A DNA stretch of 64,000 bases from Tachypleus tridentatus (Eukaryota > Arthropoda > Merostomata > Xiphosura > Limulidae): assembly GCF_004210375.1 (NCBI RefSeq), contig NC_134830.1, forward strand, positions 2,356,001-2,420,000, written 5' to 3'. Below the pieces are notes generated by a model that was not told the origin of the DNA, did no database searches, and saw only the letters and a list, made by a program, of their open reading frames with translations. Below are positions 15,126-26,845 of the stretch, in pieces. Numbering within the stretch: the first letter of the stretch is position 1; each line of letters begins with the position of its first letter. Position numbers and translations under genes: made by a program.

Positions 15126-16186
15126 GTTTATTCAATGACACAGTTGTGGTTGAAAGTGTAACAACGACCACAGTAAAATAACATAATTAATATAACAAAG
15201 TGATAAATAAATAAGATCAGGAAAAGTAGAAAATAATTTAAATTGACAAAAATGTTTACGTTGAAGATATTGAAAATAATTTGTTGTAAGTGGATCACGA
15301 GATTCGAGTTATTGGATTAAATTGAACAGAAACTTGACGTCATATGATAAACAAAATAACAGAATCTTCCTACACAACTTTAATTACAGTTTATTTAAAA
15401 CCACATCGTTGTTGTGTCCATGTTATTTCACAACTTTAAATATAGTACAGAGACTGTTTTCTGATCTATCAGTGCAATATCCAGTAAAGAATATACTATC
15501 TGCTATTTTCTAGCATCTTATTTAGCTACCTAAATAAATGTACGTTCTTACTGATCTAACTAGAGTCACTAATAATCAAAAGTTGTTACTGATTTAGCTG
15601 TTAAACAAATATAGAATAAAATGTCTGAAAGGAGAATTTCCTGATAGACAAGAATAATACTTCCGGTTTCCGAACACTGAAACTTGAGTCGGTGCCAAAC
15701 CTCTGAACACTGAACTGTGGGAAAAAGGACAGAGATCTGACAAAAGAAAACAGCCACACTTAAACAACCAGTTACCAAACAACCCTGACAGCTGCTGTCT
15801 AAGTATGTCTTAGATCGCTACTAGGGGACTTATAGAAGATGCAGACAACAGTCGAGAGCTATTCATAAAAACTCTGCTGTATAACATGAAACGTCTGGTG
15901 TTTTTTATAACAACAACAAAAAAACATTTCATCTCTCACGACTGTTATGGTTTTAAACGACTTTTTTAGCATTTCTTCGTGCTGTTTCTTATACCAGTAT
16001 CGTATTTTTAAAAAGTGCTCGAACTTGGAATTTAGCACACGGTAGAATTGTATTTGTTTGTACTTTAAATTTAATGTAATTTGAATAAAATGTTTTATTG
16101 TTTTATTTTTCTTCAAAATATTAAACTTTTTCTTACGCTATCGAACGAATGATATAGAAATCACATGATAAATTGGCGGATTAAAA
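15126..16186. other. Intergenic DNA without a recognised feature
   Basis: About 1 kb of AT-rich sequence. Reading frames of 60-85 codons on both strands show no splice context, no family resemblance and biased low-complexity composition, so I treat them as chance. Confidence 0.5.
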
Positions 16187-16312
16187 TTAGTTTATTTGTT
16201 ATTACACACAAAACTACATAAAGATCAATCTATGTTTCCCTACCAAGGATATCAAACCTCGGATTCTAGCAGAATAAGTCCGCAGATATATTTGTGTGCC
16301 GGTAGGAGGCAG
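16187..16312 (-). mobile_element. tRNA-derived SINE, decayed
   Basis: Read on the - strand this is a tRNA-like head with a degenerate B box (aggtttgatatcc) after gcggacttattctgctagaa. It is followed by a tail resembling acatagattgatctttatg and tagttttgtgtgtaataaca. The same layout (gcggacttacaac..., B box, agatag-cc-atgtggctttgt tail) is seen at 16617, 18379, 46810 and 48545, so this is one SINE family. Confidence 0.75.
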
Positions 16313-16616
16313 TTATTTATTTTCAATTGTTACAATAATTACAACTGTCTCGTAGAACCATAGCTGCACCATCTAGTGGTCGGTGGATTAAAGGATAAAA
16401 AAATATACACATATTTAAAAATAATAACAATAAACTAAAACTCGTGTGACGACATTGCAAAGTACTGACTGTTTTGCTGCCAGGAAATATCCATGTTCCA
16501 AACAACTAATTTTTTATACAGAAGATGTTAGTTCCAAACTATCGTCCTTTATTTATTGAGAGCTTTTATTTACCGACTCGGTAAAATACAAGGACATATT
16601 AATCTAAACAAGTAAA

Positions 16617-16742
16617 AGGTTAGTTTTGAACCAAACACAAAGCTAAACAATTGGTTAGATATGCTTTACCTACCACCGGTAACGAAACCCGGTTTCTAGA
16701 GTTATAAGTCCGCCAATATACCACTGTGCCGTTGGGGAAAAC
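16617..16742 (-). mobile_element. tRNA-derived SINE
   Basis: On the - strand: cggcacagtggtat, then ggcggacttataactctaga, a B-box-like gggtttcgttacc, and a tail ending in gtttagctttgtgtttggtt. It has the same head-tail order as the copies at 16187 and 18379, and is moderately diverged. Confidence 0.78.
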
Positions 16743-16939
16743 ACGTAAAAAAAATATTTTCAAAATAGGAAGTGGGTATAGGGAATATCTGATATCATTC
16801 CTGAAATATAATATAAACAGGAAGGTAGAGATATAATTTCCATCATACACAGTGTAGTTAGTAGAATGTTAAGAGATATACACAAGGAAAATTAAATTCA
16901 ACTGTATTTGAAATATTATAAATAATTTAAATAATAATA

Positions 16940-17292
16940 GAAGTGTTACCCCTGCTATCTTGTTTGTACTGTTTTTAAATTACTCATATCAGCCATTCCT
17001 GCTTTATTATTTGTATTGTTTTCAAATGATTCACATCAGCCATCCCAGCTATCTTGTTTGTATTGTTTTTAAAGGATTCATATCAGCCATCCATGCTGTC
17101 TTGTTTGTATTGTTTTAAATGAATTATGTCAGCCATCCCTGCTATCTTGTTTGTATTGTTTTTAAAGGATTCATATCAGCCATCCATGCTGTCTTGTTTG
17201 TATTGTTTTAAATGAGTTATGTCAGCCATCCCTGCTATCTTGTTTGTATTTTTTGAATGTTTCATATTAGCCATCCCTACATTTGTTGCATT
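16940..17292. repeat. 47-bp tandem repeat, about 7 units
   Basis: Units of 46-47 bp with the core agccatccctgctatcttgt then ttgtattgttttaaa and a variable attcatatc or attatgtc. Both edge units are degenerate. Confidence 0.9.
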
Positions 17293-17929
17293 TTTTAAAG
17301 TTTTTCTTTACTAGTTTGCTTGTTTTTTTAATGTAGGTTTAATAGACACAGTATAGTTGTATTTATGACCCAGTACTAAACACTATGATGTTAAAACTGT
17401 AATATTTATTGTTTGTCTGTTATTGGTTGGCAATTCCTCTTTTATCCTATATTTAAGCTTTTCAAGCATCATAATATTCTATAAGAAAGCTCCCTTCGAT
17501 AGATAATAATAACACTAAATACTGTATGGAATCATGAGTTGATTAATTATTAATAATATACTTATAGAAGCGAATACTCTGTGCCTAATTTAGTGATCTC
17601 AGTGAAACTGGCTCTTTCCATTGTTTACAGACATTTTTAGAACTCGTAACTTAGTCATTACAGAGATATTGTTATATAAAATATATTGTAAAGTAGTGAT
17701 GACTTATTGAGAAGATATTTAAAGTATCACTTTAATGAACAACCACAGCTATCCATACATAGACAGTGCTGCCACCTGCCAGATTAGGTATTAAAGTAAG
17801 ATCTTCATTGTTAGCATATGTATCAGAAGTAGCTGTCCCTAAATTTGCAAACAGACTAGTTGCTTTGCGCTATACAACACCAACCAACCAACCAACCAAC
17901 CGTAATTTAGAAGTGAAGGAACAGACATA
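17293..17929. other. Intergenic DNA with a short ACCA microsatellite
   Basis: Unique AT-rich sequence with no supported gene. A pure (accA)-type microsatellite of about five units sits at 17879-17900. Confidence 0.5.
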
Positions 17930-18113
17930 GGAACTGCCGCTAGTCAACACTATCCACAGCTAACTCTTGGTCCACTCTAATCGAATAATTAGATTGACTG
18001 TTACATTATAACGCCCTCATAACTAAAATGGAAAGCATGCCTGATTATAGCATTTGAACCCGGAATCCTTAGGTTGTAAGGCCTGACCATTATGTCACGC
18101 CAAACTGGTTGGC
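17930..18113 (-). mobile_element. tRNA-derived SINE, second family
   Basis: Read on the - strand: a tRNA-like head (ggcgtgacataatggtcagg, then a B-box-like gggttcaaatgc). The body runs gagggcgttataatgtaaca, tcaatctaattattcg, ccaagagttagctgtgga, gttgactagcggcagt. This matches the young full-length copy at 56267-56540 in order and spacing. It is clearly older, with many substitutions and no 3' poly-A-like tail. Confidence 0.75.
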
Positions 18114-18252
18114 ATATGATAATTGATCGTATCCTGTAAACATTAGGTCACGCCGAGTTGGTTAACATATAATAACTGGTTGTAGCTGGTAACCACTAAG
18201 TCACGCAAAGATGGTTGACATATTATAACTGGTTGTAGTCTGTAAACACCCT
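18088..18252. repeat. 54-bp tandem repeat, 3 units, partly SINE-derived
   Basis: Three units of about 54 bp carrying (a/g)tcacgcc..., ggttgacatat(t)ataact and ggttgtag..tgtaaac. The first unit overlaps the outer head of the adjacent SINE, so the array seems to have grown from the SINE end and its flank. Confidence 0.7.
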
Positions 18253-18378
18253 TTCAACGTCAGTATGTAAACACCACATTTATTCAGTAAAAACATAGCT
18301 AGCTACTACATAAAAACCATCTCCAACCAGTTAAAACAAGTAGACACATGCATTACTTTGACAATAATAAACCTTGTA

Positions 18379-18488
18379 TAGTCCCCCCTAGTACAGCGGT
18401 AAGTCTACGGATTTACAACGCTAAAATCGGGGGTTCGATTCCCCTCAGCAGATAGCCCGATGTGGCTTTGTTATAAGAAAACACAAAC
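18379..18488 (+). mobile_element. tRNA-derived SINE
   Basis: The head has an excellent A box (tagtacagcggtaagt) and a perfect B box (gggggttcgattcccc), 36 bp apart as in a tRNA gene. It is followed by cagcagatagcccgatgtgg and ctttgttataa. The anticodon arm does not pair, so this is not a functional tRNA. It is the best-preserved head of this SINE family in the window. Confidence 0.85.
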
Positions 18489-19014
18489 CTTACATAACAA
18501 GCACATGGCAACTAGTTTTACAGAAAGTCCCATGTGTCCCTAACACCAGAAAAAACTGACTTTGTTTAACCACCAGAAAGCCTTCATATCACAAGGCCAT
18601 AGAACCAGATTTTAAGCAGAAGTGTCTGACATCGTTGGCACACCATAACTGGAACCGGTTATAGTTGTTTCCGACAAATAGTCTGAGAAATGACTAAAAT
18701 CATGATTATTAAAAATTATTAATTTAAAAAGGAAGGTAACAGGGATCGTAAAAAACTTTAGTCGCAGAAAAAGTAAACAAACAAGACAAAAAATCTGGGA
18801 ATTTAAAAATCTGAAAATAGGGTTAGAAACCAGATAACCAAGAGGGCTGGAGTTACTTTAGACACCATATAGTCCAACCTCTTGGTAATGACCAACTTAT
18901 TGTGACATTTAACAGAAGCGGTTAAAATAAGTGTTGAATTGACCATTATTCATGTAATGGAAGAAAAGCAGAAAACTGTATACTATCGATGACTTAACAT
19001 TCAGGATATTAGAG
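18489..19014. other. Intergenic DNA without a recognised feature
   Basis: Unique AT-rich sequence between a SINE and a Tc1-like element. Nothing can be supported in it. Confidence 0.5.
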
Positions 19015-20130
19015 TACACTACGTGGCCAAAAGTATGTGGACACCCGACCATCACACCCATATGTGTTTGTTGAACGTCTTATTACAAAACCGTGGACAT
19101 TAATATAAAGTTGGTTCCCTCCTTTGCTGCTATAAAAGCCTCCACTCTTCTGGGAAGGCTTTTCACTGGGTTTTGGAACATAGCTGCATGGATTTGTTCC
19201 TTTTCAGCCGCAAGAGCATTAGTGAGATCTGGCACTGATGTCGAGCGAGAAGGCCTGGCTCACATTCGGCGTTCCAATTCATCCCAAGGGTATTCGATGG
19301 GGTTGAGGTCAGGGCTCTGTGCAGACCAGTTAAGTTCTTCCACGCCAACCACGGCAAACCATGTCTTTATGGGCCTTTCTTTGTGTACAGGGACATTGTC
19401 ATGCTGAAAGAAAACAGGGCCTTCCTCAAATTGTTACCACAAAGATAGAACATACAATTCTCTAGAATGTCATTGTATGCTGTAGCATTAAGATTTCTCT
19501 TCACTGGAACTGAAGAGCCCAAACCATGAAAAACAGCTCCACACCATTATTCCAACTCCACAAAATTTTACAGTTGCACTATGCATTGAGAGAGGTAGTG
19601 TTCTTCTTACATTGTACATGGTGATCTCAGGCTTGTGTGAAGCTGTTCGGCCATGGAAACCCGTTTCATGAAGCTTTCGACGAACAGTTCTTGTGCTGAC
19701 GTTGCTTTCAGAGGCAGTTTGGAACTCAGTAGTGAGTGTTGCAATTGTGGACAGACGATTTTTACGCGTTACGCGCCTCAGCACTCGGCGTCTCGTCCTG
19801 TGAGCTTGTGTGGCCTACCGCTTCGTGGCTGAGCTGTCGTTGCTCCTAAACGTTTACTCTTCCCCAAAACAGCACTTACAATTGACCTGGTCAACTCTAG
19901 CAGGGTTGAAATTTGACGAATTGACTTGTTGAAAAGGTGGCGTCCTATGACAGTGCCACGTTGAAAGTCACTGAGCTCTTCAGTACGACCCATTCTACTG
20001 CCGATGTTTGTCTACGGAGATTGCATGGCTGTATGCTTTATTTTATGCACATGTTAGTAATGGATGTGACTGAAATAGCTGAACCCACTAATTAGAAGGT
20101 GTGTTCACATACCTTTGACCATATAGTGTA
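19015..20130 (-). mobile_element. Tc1-like transposon, internally deleted
   Basis: About 30-bp terminal inverted repeats flank the element: tacactacgtggccaaaagt at the left and its complement, read inward, tacactatatggtcaaaggt at the right. Both abut TA, the Tc1/mariner target. The length of 1.1 kb is short of the 1.5-1.7 kb usual for this group. The transposase reads on the - strand (see 19090-19993). Substitutions between the two termini and the broken reading frame indicate an old copy. Confidence 0.9.
19090..19993 (-). pseudogene. Tc1-like transposase remnant
   Basis: The start is the ATG at 19993 (MGRTEELSDFQRGTVIGRH), a typical Tc1 transposase N-terminus. The paired helix-turn-helix DNA-binding region follows, including the GRPHKLT GRP-type linker. 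The frame shifts near 19785 and continues as NRLSTIATLTTEFQ and TASHKPEI, then jumps to VKFCGVGIMVWSCFSWFG. The segment that should carry the first catalytic aspartate is missing between these, so there is an internal deletion of the order of 150-200 bp. Further frameshifted remnants cover the second aspartate region and, near 19310, the third (PDLNPIE-like). It cannot make active transposase. Confidence 0.87.
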
Positions 20131-20146
20131 TGGTAGCTAATACTGA

Positions 20147-20372
20147 TCAGCCAGTACATGGAGATAAAACTGGTACTATTGTATATTTTATTGTGTTGTA
20201 TAACTGTTCTACAATAAAGTAATATTATAGTTTAACATAATACAGTCCAGCTAGTACATCAAGATAAAACTGGTATTATTGTATACTTTATTGTGTTGTA
20301 TCACAGTTCTACAGGTAAGTGTGTTATAGTTTAACACAATACAATCCAACCAGTACATGAAAATAGAACTAT
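20147..20372. repeat. 100-bp tandem repeat, about 2.2 units
   Basis: agtacat...agataaaactggta, then ttattgtgttgtat and tatagtttaacataatacag, recurs at 20152, 20253 and 20352 (partial). Confidence 0.85.
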
Positions 20373-20934
20373 GTCTTTGTCTTAGTGCAATATAACTGAC
20401 AGGTCAACTTTATCCTGAAATTAAATGTCAAGGTCTCGCTACGCAGCCTAATTTACACTTCCTGCTGCAGGTTTATTACTGAGTGAACATCATACTAACT
20501 TACTGCTGATTATCTGTGTTATTACGTGTTAAAATGTTTTATATTTTAAACCAATTATCATTGTTTGTCTTCAAAAGGTTTACAATAAATTATGTGGTGG
20601 AAACATGTCTTATTGAACTGCTTCCTTGAACGTTAGTAGTTCTGAAGGAGTGTGTTTAAACATTGAATTGTATACTGTTTGTGAGATGACGTAAATTTTG
20701 TTATAAGACAAGACTGTTTTAACAGTCAACAGACCTGATTCATCAGTTGCACCAAACAAATTCAGAAACTTACTGCGAGTAAGCCAAGACTTTAGGAAAT
20801 ACAGTATTGATTAATAATCTGTTTAATGTCAGAATATTTAAATTTGTTACGTCACAAACTGATCTCGTGCGATGTTGTCAACTTTCAGAAAGCGTGAGAC
20901 ACACACTGATTTCATGGTTATAATTAACAGGGTT
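20373..20934. other. Intergenic DNA without a recognised feature
   Basis: Unique sequence. I find no gene, element or splice-flanked reading frame. Confidence 0.5.
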
Positions 20935-23900
20935 GTACCGACTTACAACTGACAAAGGGTCTGGGTAGGTACATCTAGTCACTTGCTATAAAGACAACAA
21001 CAGTCTATAATTTACAGGATTGTACTAACCTACAAGTGATACAGGGTCTGTGTAGGTACATCTAATCACTTGCTATAAAGACAACAACAGTCTATAATTT
21101 ACAGGGTTGTACTAACCTACAAGAGATACAGGGTCTATGTAGGTACATCTAGTCACTTGCTATAAAGACAACAACAGGCTATAATTTAAAGCGTTGTACT
21201 AACCTACAAGTGGTACAGGGTCTATGTAGGTACATCTAGTCACTTGCTATAAAGACAACAACAGGCTATAATTTACAGGGTTGTACTAACCTACAAGTGA
21301 TACAGGGTCTATGTAGGTACATCTAGTCACTTGCTATAAAAACAACAACAGTCTATAATTTACAGCGTTGTACTAACCTACAAGTGGTACAGGGTCTATG
21401 TAGGTACATCTAGTCACTTGCTATAAAGACAACAACAGGCTATAATTTAAAGCGTTGTACTAACCTACAAGTGGTACAGGGTCTATGTAGGTACATCTAG
21501 TCACTTGCTATAAAGACAACAACAGGCTATAATTTACAGGGTTGTACTAACCTACAAGTGATACAGGGTCTATGTAGGTACATCTAGTCACTTGCTATAA
21601 AGACAACAACAGGCTATAATTTAAAGCGTTGTACTAACCTACAAGTGGTACAGGGTCTATGTAGGTACATCTAGTCACTTGCTATAAAGACAACAACAGG
21701 CTATAATTTACAGGGTTGTACTAGCCTACAAGTGATACAGGGTCTGTGTAGGTACATCTAGTCACTTGCTATAAAGACAACAACAGTCTATAATTTACAG
21801 CGTTGTACTAACCTACAAGTGATACAGGGTCTGTGTAGGTACATCTAGTCACTTGCTATAAAGACAACAACAGTCTATAATTTACAGCGTTGTACTAACC
21901 TACAAGAGATACAGGGTCTATGTAGGTACATCTAGTCACTTGCTATAAAGACAACAACAGGCTATAATTTAAAGCGTTGTACTAACCTACAAGTGGTACA
22001 GGGTCTATGTAGGTACATCTAGTCACTTGCTATAAAGACAACAACAGGCTATAATTTACAGGGTTGTACTAACCTACAAGTGATACAGGGTCTATGTAGG
22101 TACATCTAGTCACTTGCTATAAAAACAACAACAGTCTATAATTTACAGCGTTGTACTAACCTACAAGTGGTACAGGGTCTATGTAGGTACATCTAGTCAC
22201 TTGCTATAAAGACAACAACAGGCTATAATTTAAAGCGTTGTACTAACCTACAAGTGGTACAGGGTCTATGTAGGTACATCTAGTCACTTGCTATAAAGAC
22301 AACAACAGGCTATAATTTACAGGGTTGTACTAACCTACAAGTGATACAGGGTCTATGTAGGTACATCTAGTCACTTGCTATAAAGACAACAACAGGCTAT
22401 AATTTAAAGCGTTGTACTAACCTACAAGTGGTACAGGGTCTATGTAGGTACATCTAGTCACTTGCTATAAAGACAACAACAGGCTATAATTTACAGGGTT
22501 GTACTAGCCTACAAGTGATACAGGGTCTGTGTAGGTACATCTAGTCACTTGCTATAAAGACAACAACAGGCTATAATTTACAGGGTTGTACTAACCTACA
22601 AGTGATACAGGGTCTATGTAGGTACATCTAGTCACTTGCTATAAAGACAACAACAGGCTATAATTTAAAGCGTTGTACTAACCTACAAGTGGTACAGGGT
22701 CTATGTAGGTACATCTAGTCACTTGCTATAAAGACAACAACAGGCTATAATTTACAGGGTTGTACTAGCCTACAAGTGATACAGGGTCTGTGTAGGTACA
22801 TCTAGTCACTTGCTATAAAGACAACAACAGTCTATAATTTACAGCGTTGTACTAACCTACAAGTGATACAGGGTCTGTGTAGGTACATCTAGTCACTTGC
22901 TATAAAGACAACAACAGTCTATAATTTACAGCGTTGTACTAACCTACAAGAGATACAGGGTCTATGTAGGTACATCTAGTCACTTGCTATAAAGACAACA
23001 ACAGGCTATAATTTAAAGCGTTGTACTAACCTACAAGTGGTACAGGGTCTATGTAGGTACATCTAGTCACTTGCTATAAAGACAACAACAGGCTATAATT
23101 TACAGGGTTGTACTAACCTACAAGTGATACAGGGTCTATGTAGGTACATCTAGTCACTTGCTATAAAAAACAACAACAGTCTATAATTTACAGCGTTGTA
23201 CTAACCTACAAGTGGTACAGGGTCTATGTAGGTACATCTAGTCACTTGCTATAAAGACAACAACAGGCTATAATTTAAAGCGTTGTACTAACCTACAAGT
23301 GGTACAGGGTCTATGTAGGTACATCTAGTCACTTGCTATAAAGACAACAACAGGCTATAATTTACAGGGTTGTACTAACCTACAAGTGATACAGGGTCTA
23401 TGTAGGTACATCTAGTCACTTGCTATAAAGACAACAACAGGCTATAATTTAAAGCGTTGTACTAACCTACAAGTGGTACAGGGTCTATGTAGGTACATCT
23501 AGTCACTTGCTATAAAGACAACAACAGGCTATAATTTACAGGGTTGTACTAGCCTACAAGTGATACAGGGTCTGTGTAGGTACATCTAGTCACTTGCTAT
23601 AAAGACAACAACAGGCTATAATTTACAGGGTTGTACTAACCTACAAGTGATACAGGGTCTATGTAGGTACATCTAGTCACTTGCTATAAAGACAACAACA
23701 GGCTATAATTTAAAGCGTTGTACTAACCTACAAGTGGTACAGGGTCTATGTAGGTACATCTAGTCACTTGCTATAAAGACAACAACAGGCTATAATTTAC
23801 AGGGTTGTACTAGCCTACAAGTGATACAGGGTCTGTGTAGGTACATCTAGTCACTTGCTATAAAGACAACAACAGTCTATAATTTACAGCGTTGTACTAA

Positions 23901-24368
23901 CCTACAAGTGATACAGGGTCTGTGTAGGTACATCTAGTCACTTGCTATAAAGACAACAACAGTCTATAATTTACAGCGTTGTACTAACCTACAAGAGATA
24001 CAGGGTCTATGTAGGTACATCTAGTCACTTGCTATAAAGACAACAACAGGCTATAATTTAAAGCGTTGTACTAACCTACAAGTGGTACAGGGTCTATGTA
24101 GGTACATCTAGTCACTTGCTATAAAGACAACAACAGGCTATAATTTACAGGGTTGTACTAACCTACAAGTGATACAGGATCTATGTAGGTACATCTAGTC
24201 ACTTGCTATAAAGACAACAACAGGCTATAATTTAAAGCGTTGTACTAACCTACAAGTGGTACAGGGTCTATGTAGGTACATCTAGTCACTTGCTATAAAG
24301 ACAACAACAGGCTATAATTTACAGGGTTGTACTAACCTACAAGTGCTACAGGGTCTGTGTAGGTACAT
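20935..24368. repeat. 87-bp tandem array with higher-order structure
   Basis: About 39 units of 87 bp with the core ttgtactaacctacaag, tacagggtct(a/g)tgtagg, tacatctagtcacttgct, aaagacaacaacag. Monomer types differ at fixed sites (acagggttg/aaagcgttg, agtgata/agtggta/agagata, caggcta/cagtcta). The agagata type recurs at about 21121, 21904, 22947 and 23993. The spacings are 9, 12 and 12 units, so the array has a 12-unit (about 1,044 bp) higher-order repeat. Confidence 0.96.
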
Positions 24369-24719
24369 CCAGTCACTAACCTACAATGTTCTCACATAAT
24401 ACATGAGTTTTTATTGTTAGTGTTGCCTCCAAGTGGATCAGTTGTTCTTCTGAATATTTAGGACTAAAGATTGTGTTTCAACATATGTAGAGCTCACAGC
24501 ATAGAGATTCAAGCGTTTCAGACATTCTCAGTTCTAAACTTTATAAAATCGTCTAGTGTCAACTAAAATCCCATGTATAATTTGTGGTGCGCCCGTTTCT
24601 TAAGTCTGTTCTCTTATAAATAGCCGACACCAAGAGTAGGTGAGGTTTAATCCCGGATCATCGATGGAACGGTTCAAAATAGTGGAAAGGCCGACCCTTG
24701 CCCCAAGTATATGATTACA
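24369..24719. other. Spacer between arrays
   Basis: Unique sequence with no supported feature. A B-box-like gaggtttaatcccg near 24645 lacks an A box at tRNA spacing, so no SINE is called. Confidence 0.45.
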
Positions 24720-25732
24720 TTGATAAGACCAGTGTGTTTGTATGGTACTGCCAGTGTTGGGAAGGAAGTACCACCATTATATTGCAGGTACTGCCAGTGT
24801 TGAGAAGGAAGTACCACCATTATTTTACGGGTACTGACAGTGTTGGGAAGGAAGTACCACAATTATTTTACAGGTACTCCCAGTGTGGGGAAGGAAATAC
24901 AACAATTATTTTACAGGTACTGCCAGTGTTGGGGAGGAAGTACCACCATTATATTGCAGGTACTGCCAGTGTTGGGAAGGAAGTACCACCATTATTTTAC
25001 AGGTACTGCCAGTGTTGGGAAGGAAGTACCACAATTATTTTACAGGTACTCCCAGTGTGGGGAAGGAAATACAACAATTATTTTACAGGTACTGCCAGTG
25101 TTGGGGAGGAAGTACCACCATTATTTTACAGGTACTGCCAGTGTTGGGAAGGAAGTACCACAATTATTTTACAGGTACTGCCAGTGTTGGGGAGGAAGTA
25201 TCACCATTATATTGCAGGTACTGCCAGTGTTGGGAAGGAAGTATCACCATTATTTTACAGGTACTGCCAGTGTTGGGAAGGAAGTATCACCATTATTTTA
25301 CAGGTACTGCCAGTGTTGGGAAGGAAGTACCACAATTATTTTACAGGTACTGCCAGTGTTGGGAAGGAAGTACCACAATTATTTTACAGGTACTGCCAGT
25401 GTTGGGAAGGAAGTATCACCATTATTTTACAGGTACTGCCAGTGTTGGGAAGGAAGTACCACCATTATATTGCAGGTACTGCCAGTGTTGGGAAGGAAGT
25501 ACCACAATTATTTTACAGGTACTGCCAGTGTTGGGAAGGAAGTACCACCATTATTTTACACGTACTACCAGTGTTGGGAAGAAAGTACCACCATTATTTT
25601 ACAGGTACTGTCAGTGTTGGGAAGGAAGTACCACTATTATATTGCAGGTACTGTTAGTGTTGAGAAGGAAGTACCAGAATTATTTTACAGGTACTGACAG
25701 TGTTGGGAAGGAATTACCACCATTATATTTAA
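24720..25732. repeat. 43-bp minisatellite open in all three + frames
   Basis: About 23 units of 43 bp, core ggtactgccagtgttgggaa then ggaagtaccaccattatttta. The unit is not a multiple of three and has no stop in any + frame. All three frames therefore stay open for 285-319 codons, each encoding the same 43-residue cycle. The ATGs are accidental and there is no promoter, splice context or codon bias, so I do not call a gene. Confidence 0.95.
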
Positions 25733-25875
25733 TATTTAGATTTTCTAATTTGATAACTGCCTCAACTTTAATTACTGTTTTTGTATAAATCTCTATAATG
25801 GTGAACAAACTTCTTTGTTTCTTTTAATGCAAATATGTGATGCACAACTGTTTTCTTCTTGAATAAGTTTCTCGA

Positions 25876-26418
25876 ATATCACCTAGTGAAATGAATAACA
25901 GCAATAAAAGAATACCACCTAGTGAAATGAAGAACAGTAATAAAAGAATACCACCTAGTGAAATGAATAACAGTAATAAAAGAATACCACCTAGTGAAAT
26001 GAATAACAGTAATAAAAGAATATCACCTAGTGAAATGAAGAACAGTAATAAAAGAATACCACCTAGTGAAATGAATAACAGTGATAAAAGAATACCACCT
26101 AGTGAAATGAATAACAGTAATAAAAGAATACCACCTAGTGAAATGAATAACAGTGATAAAAGAATACCACCTAGTGAAATGAATAACAGTGATAAAAGAA
26201 TACCACCTAGTGAAATGAAGAACAGTAATAAAAGAATACCACCTAGTGAAATGAATAACAGTGATAAAAGAATACCACCTAATGAAATGAATAACAGTGA
26301 TAAAAGAATACCACCTAGTGAAATGAATAACAGTAATAAAAGAATACCACCTAGTGAAATGAATAACAGTAATAAAAGAATACCACCTAGTGAAATGAAT
26401 AACAGTAATAAAAGAGAA
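25876..26418. repeat. 36-bp minisatellite open on both strands
   Basis: Fifteen units of 36 bp, core agaataccacctagtgaaat then gaataacagtaataaa. Because 36 is divisible by three, one + frame encodes a repeated KRIPPSEMNNSN and a - frame a hydrophobic LLLLLFISLGGI cycle. Both are open across the array only because the unit lacks stops. No start context or flanking exon supports translation. Confidence 0.95.
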
Positions 26419-26845
26419 AGTTCTTGATTTGTCACTTTCTAGAATTAATCATTCTTATGTCAGATAAACTGCGAAATGGAAGCAGTTCGTTCTTTAGAAA
26501 TACAAAATACACCGATTATTTACGTAAAACAGCCAGATCTCAGTATAAAAAAATGAATTATTTTAAGTCTAATTGGTGTGACTATTTATTTACAAGTGTC
26601 ACAGCTGTAACCAGAAGAAAGGCTGTAGTCACGCAACAGCTTGTTGATAAAGAATCGTGTTCCGTACATCGACTGACCACTTGACTGATTCTTCAATTAG
26701 GTGTGAGTCATGTTATGAGTGTTCGGTGGCGACATGTGTGAGACATGTTTTCTGAACAAACAGGAACAAGCTGGCAATCAGAGAAGCAACGTAGAACATT
26801 AAACTCGAAGAAGCCATTCTTACACAAACAACTCAAACGAAATTT
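26419..26845. other. Spacer between array and Penelope element
   Basis: Unique sequence with a chance 86-codon frame. Nothing is recognised. Confidence 0.45.

Noticed and set aside
15859-16116. An 85-codon - strand frame
   Set aside because: Low-complexity Lys/Phe/Tyr composition typical of AT-rich noncoding DNA, with no splice sites or family resemblance.
18379-18455. Functional tRNA gene
   Set aside because: A and B boxes are excellent, but the anticodon and acceptor stems do not pair and a SINE tail follows.
25824-26435. Leucine-rich membrane protein on the - strand
   Set aside because: The hydrophobic LLLLLFISLGGI cycle is the complement of the 36-bp repeat, with no start context or conserved flank.
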